DNA of 42,579 nt from positions 1 to 42,579 of the forward strand of contig CAYHMW010000007.1 of the NCBI GenBank assembly GCA_964357925.1, given 5' to 3'. A program made the position numbers and the translations under genes. The stretch is from CAYHMW01 sp964357925. Lineage in GTDB: Bacteria; Patescibacteriota; Microgenomatia; UBA8517. Below the pieces are notes generated by a model, which saw only the letters and a list, made by a program, of their open reading frames with translations, ran no database searches and was not told where the DNA came from. Shown piece by piece: positions 38,888 to 42,579 of this stretch. Numbering within the stretch: position 1 is the first letter of the stretch; every line of letters begins with the position of its first letter.

Positions 38888-40609
38888 TTAGGTGTTTATA
38901 TTTTCAATGATATCTTTTTGAAATTCAATAAGTGTTTTACTGGAGAGTGTGTTTCCCTCTCGAGTTCTGACTGAAATTTGTTGTGATTCTTGCTCCTTGT
39001 CCCCAACAATGATCATATATGGTGTTTTTTCATTTTGAGCGTTTCTTATCTTGGCGCTTAGTGTTTCGTTCCTATTGTCGATTTCAACGCGGAAGCCTAG
39101 GTCTATTAAGCCTTGAGTTATAGAGGTGGAATAATCGAGATTTCTCTCTGTAATGGGTAGTACTTTGATCTGAACTGGTGCAAGCCAGAACGGAAAAGCT
39201 CCGGCGTAGTGCTCAATAAGAATCATTAGCATGCGTTCTGATGAACCTAAGATGGCTCGGTGGAGCATAACAGGTGTTTTCTCTGTTCCGTCTGAATCGG
39301 TGTATTTAAGATTAAATCTGGCTGGCTGAACATAATCTATTTGAACGGTTGAAAGTTGCCATTCGCGTCCAAGGCTGTCAATTGCGATGAGATCCATTTT
39401 GGGGGCATAAAAAGCAGCTTCGCCAGGGGCTGTAAAGTGTTCAATTTTGTGTCTCTTCATAATTTCTTCTGCCCAGGCTTCTACTTTGTCCCAGGTTTTG
39501 GGATCACCTAAGTATTTTTCAGGCGACTTTGGATCTCTCGTTGATAGTCTGTATTTGTATTTGAAACCTAAACGGCTCATGACTGTTTTTGTCATAACGA
39601 ACATTTTGTCGATTTCCTCATCTATTTGGTCTTCTCTACAGAAGATGTGTGCGTCGTCTTGCGAGAAACTTCGAACTCGTGCAAGGCCCAGTAATTCGCC
39701 TGGCTTTTCATCGCGATAAAGCATGGCAAAGTCTGTGAGCCTGATCGGGAGATCTTTGTAGCTTCTTTTTTGAGATGCATAAATTTGGGTGTGTTGGGGG
39801 CAATTCATAGGCTTAAGGTAAAACTCTTCTTCAGAGTAGTTTGAGTGAACACGGAACATATCTTCCTTATATTTGTCATAGTGCCCCGAAGTTTTAAAAA
39901 GTTCTGCTTTTGCTATTTGTGGAGTCCAAACTTGACTGTAGCCTTCTTTCGACTGAAGGCTTTCGATGTAATCGTTAAGAAGTTTTCTGACTATTGTGCC
40001 TTTCGGGGTGTAGAGCGGGAGGCCAGAACCAACAAGATCAGAGAATGTAAATAGATCTAGTTCGCGACCAAGCTTTCTGTGATCTCGTTTTTTTGCCTCT
40101 TCTAAGCCGTGAAGGTATTCGTCTAATTCTTTTTGCGTCGGGAAAGCTGTTCCATAAATACGAGTTAACATCTTGTTGTTACTATCCCCTCTCCAATATG
40201 CTCCGGCAATTGAGAGTAATTTGAAATGTTTAACTTCTTTTGCAGGGTTTTCGACATGACCACCGCGACACAAATCGACAAAATCTCCAGATTGATAAGT
40301 TGTGATTTCTTTGTTTTCACCTTCGAGTTCGTGAATTAATTCACCTTTGTAGTGGTTATTGATAAAGCGAATTTTAATTTCGTCTATCGTTTCGTTAGTT
40401 TTTGTGGTGGAATGCCAATTCTTGACCAATTCGGCCATTTTCGCTTCGATTTTGGGAAAGTCGTTTTCTGATACTTTATCGTCTCCGAAGTCGAAGTCGT
40501 AATAGAAACCATTTTCAATTGACGGTCCGATTGTGGGGAGGGCTTTGGGCCAGAGTTCGAGAACTGCAGCTGCTAGAAGATGTGCCGTTGAATGACGCAG
40601 GTTGTCCAT
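38888..40609 (-). CDS. thrS: Threonyl-tRNA synthetase lacking the TGS domain
   Basis: The protein has 573 aa against about 640 in most bacteria. It begins directly at the editing domain (HSTAHLLAAAV, residues 6-16), so the N-terminal TGS domain is absent. The editing site also shows DLCRGGHV. The class II core follows, with the zinc-site cysteine in MNCPQH (about residue 270), the RDEKPGELLGLARVRSF segment (motif 2 region) and HRAILGSSERMLMILIEHY (motif 3). The anticodon-binding domain is at about 470-573. A -10-like TACACT (minus strand 40619-40624) lies nine bases before the ATG, and a small ORF and hairpin lie upstream. Confidence 0.95.
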   Translation of the reverse strand: MDNLRHSTAHLLAAAVLELWPKALPTIGPSIENGFYYDFDFGDDKVSENDFPKIEAKMAELVKNWHSTTKTNETIDEIKIRFINNHYKGELIHELEGENKEITTYQSGDFVDLCRGGHVENPAKEVKHFKLLSIAGAYWRGDSNNKMLTRIYGTAFPTQKELDEYLHGLEEAKKRDHRKLGRELDLFTFSDLVGSGLPLYTPKGTIVRKLLNDYIESLQSKEGYSQVWTPQIAKAELFKTSGHYDKYKEDMFRVHSNYSEEEFYLKPMNCPQHTQIYASQKRSYKDLPIRLTDFAMLYRDEKPGELLGLARVRSFSQDDAHIFCREDQIDEEIDKMFVMTKTVMSRLGFKYKYRLSTRDPKSPEKYLGDPKTWDKVEAWAEEIMKRHKIEHFTAPGEAAFYAPKMDLIAIDSLGREWQLSTVQIDYVQPARFNLKYTDSDGTEKTPVMLHRAILGSSERMLMILIEHYAGAFPFWLAPVQIKVLPITERNLDYSTSITQGLIDLGFRVEIDNRNETLSAKIRNAQNEKTPYMIIVGDKEQESQQISVRTREGNTLSSKTLIEFQKDIIENINT

Positions 40610-40754
40610 ATAGGGTCAAGTGTACTACAAGTGAGGTGGTTTGTGGAGAAAAGAATGGGGGCTTTTCGCCCCCTTGAGTTTGGAAGGCGGCGATCACTTC
40701 TTGCATTGCTGAATTGCATTCTTCCTGGCTTAGACCAAAAGCAAATCCGAACAT
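40515..40754 (-). CDS. Possible small leader ORF overlapping thrS
   Basis: The ORF from ATG 40754 has an excellent Shine-Dalgarno sequence (AAGGAG, 40764-40769, nine-base spacing) and a good promoter upstream. It runs 79 codons and passes the thrS start in a different frame, ending 95 bases inside thrS. The first 27 residues (MFGFAFGLSQEECNSAMQEV...) form a plausible helix. The later part crosses the hairpin at 40657-40673 and looks less protein-like. It could be a short protein, a regulatory leader ORF, or a coincidence of the frame. Confidence 0.4.
   Translation of the reverse strand: MFGFAFGLSQEECNSAMQEVIAAFQTQGGEKPPFFSPQTTSLVVHLTLYGQPASFNGTSSSSCSSRTLAQSPPHNRTVN
40657..40673 (-). terminator. 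GC-rich hairpin upstream of thrS (terminator or attenuator)
   Basis: Six perfectly paired G:C-rich bases (GGGGGC at 40657-40662, GCCCCC at 40668-40673) enclose a five-base loop. On the minus strand it is followed by the moderately T-rich ATTCTTTTCT. It lies between the putative leader promoter and the thrS start. Confidence 0.6.
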
Positions 40755-40800
40755 TCTAGTTTTCTCCTTATGCTAAAGGACTTTGTTTTGAACAGTGGGT

Positions 40801-40830
40801 ATTGTAGCAAGAACTATGGGAATTTGTAAA
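40801..40830 (-). promoter_or_regulatory. Putative promoter upstream of the thrS leader
   Basis: On the minus strand TTTACA (40830-40825) and TACAAT (40806-40801) are 18 bases apart, and the -10 is preceded by TGC, the extended -10 motif. The predicted transcript start is near 40794, about 185 bases before thrS. Confidence 0.65.
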
Positions 40831-40832
40831 AT

Positions 40833-41054
40833 TTAAGGGGTGGGGGTGCGGGTAATGAGGGAGGAATTTGTGGCTTCAACTATACCTGCGATAATGCCGC
40901 CGACAAAAGGTAATCCTACGCCGAATGACAATGCTGTCACAAGTACACTTGAGACGAAGGCGAAGCCAAGTGAGACACCAATTGCCCATGCAAAACCACT
41001 AACTATGCTGTGATGCCAGGTTTTTCTGTATTTGGCTAGAACATGTTTCGACAT
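40833..41054 (-). CDS. Small membrane protein resembling DUF5665
   Basis: The 73-aa protein has a basic N-terminus (KHVLAKYRKTWHHS) followed by two hydrophobic segments (about 19-42 and 44-60) and a glycine-rich PFVGGIIAGIVEA end. The layout resembles the DUF5665 family of small membrane proteins seen in CPR genomes. That resemblance is from memory. It follows the cysteine-rich gene directly, with its ATG adjacent to the preceding stop. Confidence 0.6.
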   Translation of the reverse strand: MSKHVLAKYRKTWHHSIVSGFAWAIGVSLGFAFVSSVLVTALSFGVGLPFVGGIIAGIVEATNSSLITRTPTP

Positions 41055-41243
41055 TTATTTCTTTTCAGGCGCTATTTCTGCGTTTGGGCTTTTGCCGTGA
41101 TTGCCATCGGTGCACCGACATTCAGTAAGTGGCTTGCCATTATATGCGCAACCAATTGTTTCGCAGTTTTTGGGTGTATCTGACACCCCACCGCAAATTT
41201 TACATACATAGTGGACACTGTTGCCTTCTGTAGACATATCCAT
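41055..41243 (-). CDS. Small zinc-ribbon-like cysteine-rich protein
   Basis: From ATG 41243 the protein has 62 aa. The frame extends to 41402, but the extra part crosses a terminator hairpin, and ATG 41243 has an AGGGGTG Shine-Dalgarno-like motif. Six cysteines occur as YVCKICGG, NCETIGC and ECRC, spaced as expected for metal binding, followed by a DGNHG tail. Similar short proteins are, as far as I recall, common in CPR bacteria with no assigned function. A small hairpin (41260-41279) precedes the ribosome-binding site. Confidence 0.65.
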   Translation of the reverse strand: MDMSTEGNSVHYVCKICGGVSDTPKNCETIGCAYNGKPLTECRCTDGNHGKSPNAEIAPEKK

Positions 41244-41259
41244 ATTTATCACCCCTGTC

Positions 41260-41279
41260 CTCATCATAAAGATGATGAG
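41260..41279 (-). other. Small hairpin before the zinc-ribbon gene
   Basis: CTCATC (41260-41265) pairs with GATGAG (41274-41279) around an eight-base loop, just upstream of the Shine-Dalgarno motif. It could influence mRNA stability or translation, or be chance. Confidence 0.35.
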
Positions 41280-41360
41280 TGGAGATTTCAATACTGCTTT
41301 TGGGACCTTAGCAAACGGTATCGCAAAAGATTTGTTCTTTGAGATTTTGAAAAAGAAGAT

Positions 41361-41400
41361 GGGCTCCGCTTCTATCTCGTTTGAGAAGGATGCGGAGCCC
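41361..41400 (-). terminator. Strong hairpin terminator downstream of the orphan gene
   Basis: GGGCTCCGC (41361-41369) pairs with GCGGAGCCC (41392-41400), and an inner CTTCT/AGAAG extends the stem. On the minus strand it is followed by ATCTTCTTTTTC. It lies 31 bases after the stop of the 275-aa orphan gene, as expected of its terminator. Confidence 0.75.
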
Positions 41401-41410
41401 ACGTTTGTTG

Positions 41411-41450
41411 CTTATCTGATATAAACCTGGCTTATTTGATATAAATCAGG
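41411..41450. repeat. Imperfect 20-bp tandem repeat
   Basis: Positions 41411-41430 and 41431-41450 match at 17 of 20 bases (core GATATAAA). The second copy contains the stop and last codons of the orphan gene. The two copies also form a weak AACCTG/CAGGTT hairpin followed by T residues on the plus strand. Confidence 0.7.
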
Positions 41451-42259
41451 TTTTTAGTCGGGTACCGTTCGTCTATCGAGATAAGCCGGAGATCGGAATC
41501 GAAACCTATATATCCAGCATGTCTGGTTCCCTCTTTGGTAAAGTCGTACCAGATGAACGTGTCCTCACCCGGAAAGTGATAATAGCGACGACGTTCGGTA
41601 CTCGGTTTCATAAGACCAGTCGCAACAAGCTGATGCGCCATCTCGAGTGATACTGTTTGATTGGCGAACGCGTTTTCCGCCGCTGATCGGATCAGTTCGA
41701 CATGCAGCTGATATCGTTGTTCCAGTTGCTCGGCTTCACGGATTCGTTCTTTTTTGGCGGCCTCAATTCGGTCGAACTCTTTCTGCGTTCGATACAGGTC
41801 TATATCATAATCTGCAATCGTGAAGCTGGCCTGAAACCGTTTGATGGCCATCTTATAGATCGCTAGTTCCTTGGGGCTATCCTCAATCCCGGTGAGAAGC
41901 GACTTAAAGGAATTCGGGAAGCTTCTTTTAACACCAGCTCCCGTAAGGTATAATGTTTCTTCGAAGTAGCCACGCTTCTTCAATTCTCCGTCTTGGTCCA
42001 TCGAGTAGGCACCGTTGAAGTTGCCACCCGTGGTTTCGATGCCTGGAACGATAGCGAAAACGAGAGTGTCAGCATCCGGACTCTGAAAGCGCGATTGGTG
42101 GATGTAATCGGACTTCATCACGTAATGGCTATTGCAGACGGCCAGCCGAATGAGACTATCTTCCGGATGGACTAGTCCCATCCTGTTGTGTCCCAGAAGA
42201 CACAAGATATGGAATGAACCGTAGAGAGAATTATCACATTCTCCGCAAAGTAAACTCAT
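41432..42259 (-). CDS. Orphan protein of foreign-looking composition next to the tRNA genes
   Basis: This 275-aa protein matches no family I know. The N-terminus has a CGEC motif with further cysteines at about residues 20 and 42. A charged, probably coiled-coil helix occupies about 155-200 (KKERIREAEQLEQRYQ). The C-terminal 60 residues look like a small beta domain with many aromatic residues. GC content is near 50% by eye and CGN arginine codons are frequent, unlike the AT-rich neighbours. A Shine-Dalgarno AAAGGA lies nine bases before ATG. It has its own terminator and a palindrome-bearing upstream region, and is immediately downstream of tRNA-Ala. Horizontal acquisition is likely but not proven. 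Confidence 0.7.
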   Translation of the reverse strand: MSLLCGECDNSLYGSFHILCLLGHNRMGLVHPEDSLIRLAVCNSHYVMKSDYIHQSRFQSPDADTLVFAIVPGIETTGGNFNGAYSMDQDGELKKRGYFEETLYLTGAGVKRSFPNSFKSLLTGIEDSPKELAIYKMAIKRFQASFTIADYDIDLYRTQKEFDRIEAAKKERIREAEQLEQRYQLHVELIRSAAENAFANQTVSLEMAHQLVATGLMKPSTERRRYYHFPGEDTFIWYDFTKEGTRHAGYIGFDSDLRLISIDERYPTKNLIYIK

Positions 42260-42307
42260 GACTCTTTTCCTTTCAATGTACAGACGATCTGATTCGGCCT
42301 TGGTTTA

Positions 42308-42330
42308 ACATATCTAATTCGATATGTCAA
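42308..42330 (-). promoter_or_regulatory. Operator-like inverted repeat overlapping a TTGACA -35 box
   Basis: ACATATC (42308-42314) and GATATGT (42321-42327) form a perfect inverted repeat with a six-base centre. It overlaps a perfect minus-strand -35, TTGACA (42330-42325). The matching -10 is weak (TTAAAC or TAAACC 16-17 bases on). This arrangement is typical of a repressor site in front of the orphan gene. Confidence 0.5.
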
Positions 42331-42346
42331 TATATTTTTTGATTTG

Positions 42347-42417
42347 TGGACCCGGGGGGAATCGAACCCCCTACTCTTCCATGCCATGGAAGCATGTTGC
42401 CGGTATACCACGGGCCC
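42347..42417 (-). tRNA. tRNA-Ala (anticodon GGC)
   Basis: The 71-base tRNA folds completely. The acceptor GGGCCCG pairs with CGGGTCC, including the G3-U70 pair that is the identity signal for alanine. The anticodon stem CTTCC/GGAAG encloses ATGGCAT (GGC), followed by a four-base variable loop and a TTCGATT T-loop on a five G:C stem. The D-stem contains one A-C mismatch. CCA is not encoded. Confidence 0.93.
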
Positions 42418-42464
42418 CGGTGATTTGTGGCTCGCAAATTGCGTAGCAAGCGAGCCTTTCACCG
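42418..42464. repeat. Large hairpin between the tRNA genes, copy 1
   Basis: Nested inverted repeats: CGGTG/CACCG (42418-42422, 42460-42464), GGCTCGC/GCGAGCC (42429-42435, 42450-42456) and TTGC/GCAA closing a GTA loop. It directly abuts the 5' end of tRNA-Ala and has the potential for a very stable stem. Confidence 0.8.
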
Positions 42465-42468
42465 CGCG

Positions 42469-42498
42469 TTCATGCAAAGCGCTAGCGCACAGCATGAA
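42469..42498. repeat. Large hairpin between the tRNA genes, copy 2
   Basis: TTCATGC (42469-42475) pairs with GCATGAA (42492-42498) around a loop that itself contains the 10-base palindrome GCGCTAGCGC (42479-42488). It lies 10 bases from the 3' end of tRNA-Val. Confidence 0.8.
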
Positions 42499-42507
42499 TT
42501 TGCGGGG

Positions 42508-42579
42508 TGAACCCGAGAGGACTTGAACCTCTGACCTCTTCAATGTCAATGAAGCGCTCTAACCAACTGAGCTACGGAT
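42508..42579 (-). tRNA. tRNA-Val (anticodon GAC), 5' end cut by the window edge
   Basis: The anticodon arm CTTCA-TTGACAT-TGAAG gives anticodon GAC (Val). The D-arm GCTCAGTTGGTTAGAGC and T-arm AGAGGTTCAAGTCCTCT are canonical. The acceptor 3' strand CGGGTTC pairs with the visible 5' bases ATCCG; the first two bases of the tRNA are beyond the window. CCA is not encoded. Confidence 0.92.

Noticed and set aside
41244..41402. N-terminal extension of the zinc-ribbon protein to 41402
   Set aside because: It crosses a strong terminator hairpin and looks unlike the conserved cysteine part. ATG 41243 has a Shine-Dalgarno-like motif.
41411..41455. Attachment-site duplication of a mobile element
   Set aside because: The 20-bp copies are directly tandem, not flanking a segment, and do not match the tRNA 3' end. 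They are recorded only as a repeat.
42256..42549. A 97-aa minus-strand frame running through both tRNA genes
   Set aside because: It covers two well-folded tRNAs and the hairpin spacer; coding capacity there is coincidental.
1..42579. Alternative genetic code with TGA read as glycine
   Set aside because: Several conserved genes (tyrS, pilB, rpsP) end at TGA exactly where family members end, and overlaps with the next ATG fit a normal stop.

Overview
The window looks like one end of an assembled contig from a Candidate Phyla Radiation (Patescibacteria) bacterium, probably Microgenomates-like. The superphylum call is an inference from several features: AT-leaning DNA (about 40% GC by eye), tightly packed and often overlapping genes, a threonyl-tRNA synthetase that begins directly at its editing domain, a PheT without the EMAP-like domain, and a type IV pilus locus with many prepilins but no PilP or PilQ, as expected of a cell without a classical outer membrane. 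TGA is used as an ordinary stop (for example tyrS and pilB), so this is genetic code 11 and not the TGA-glycine code of Gracilibacteria. The first nine bases match the 3' end of a common Illumina adapter, so the truncation of the first gene is probably artificial.

Layout. (1) 1-6660, minus strand: a compact run of eight membrane-anchored or secreted proteins. It includes a pterin-carbinolamine-dehydratase domain fused to a membrane helix and an ectodomain, a PF09826-type beta-propeller protein, a PspC protein and a truncated M48 protease. (2) 6728-8345, plus: a lamin-tail-domain surface protein and a guanylate-kinase-like protein with an altered P-loop. (3) 8333-10330, minus: a DNA methyltransferase followed by a RecB/Cas4-like nuclease with four candidate Fe-S cysteines. 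(4) 10381-11944: a phosphodiester-glycosidase-family protein, a decayed thymidine kinase fragment and an MBL-fold hydrolase. (5) 11947-14545, minus: gyrB and a delta'-like clamp loader subunit.

(6) 14567-26723, plus: a 12-kb type IV pilus operon in the order pilB, pilT, pilC, major pilin, pilD, seven minor prepilins, a PilX-like protein, pilM, pilN, pilO. (7) 26739-28384, minus: rpmF, nusB, rnc, rpsP, khpA; rpmF (50 aa) is easily missed. (8) 28468-34747: an orphan gene, recG, a 42-aa membrane protein, tyrS and a class A penicillin-binding protein. (9) 34710-40609, minus: a translation block of thrS, infC, rpmI, rplT, pheS, pheT, with a possible leader ORF and hairpin before thrS. (10) 40833-42579, minus: two small conserved-looking proteins, a compositionally different orphan gene, and tRNA-Ala(GGC) and tRNA-Val(GAC) separated by two strong hairpins.

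A recurring theme is leaderless expression. Several first-in-operon genes have a -10-like hexamer ending 5-9 bases before the start codon and no Shine-Dalgarno sequence. At holB/pilB a single palindromic ATTATAAT appears to serve as the -10 element for both divergent genes. Genes inside operons more often show Shine-Dalgarno motifs or ATGA overlaps. The observations I rank highest are the dehydratase-ectodomain fusion with its envelope operon, the symmetric leaderless promoter, the methyltransferase-nuclease pair, the thrS leader, and the tRNA-adjacent foreign-looking gene.
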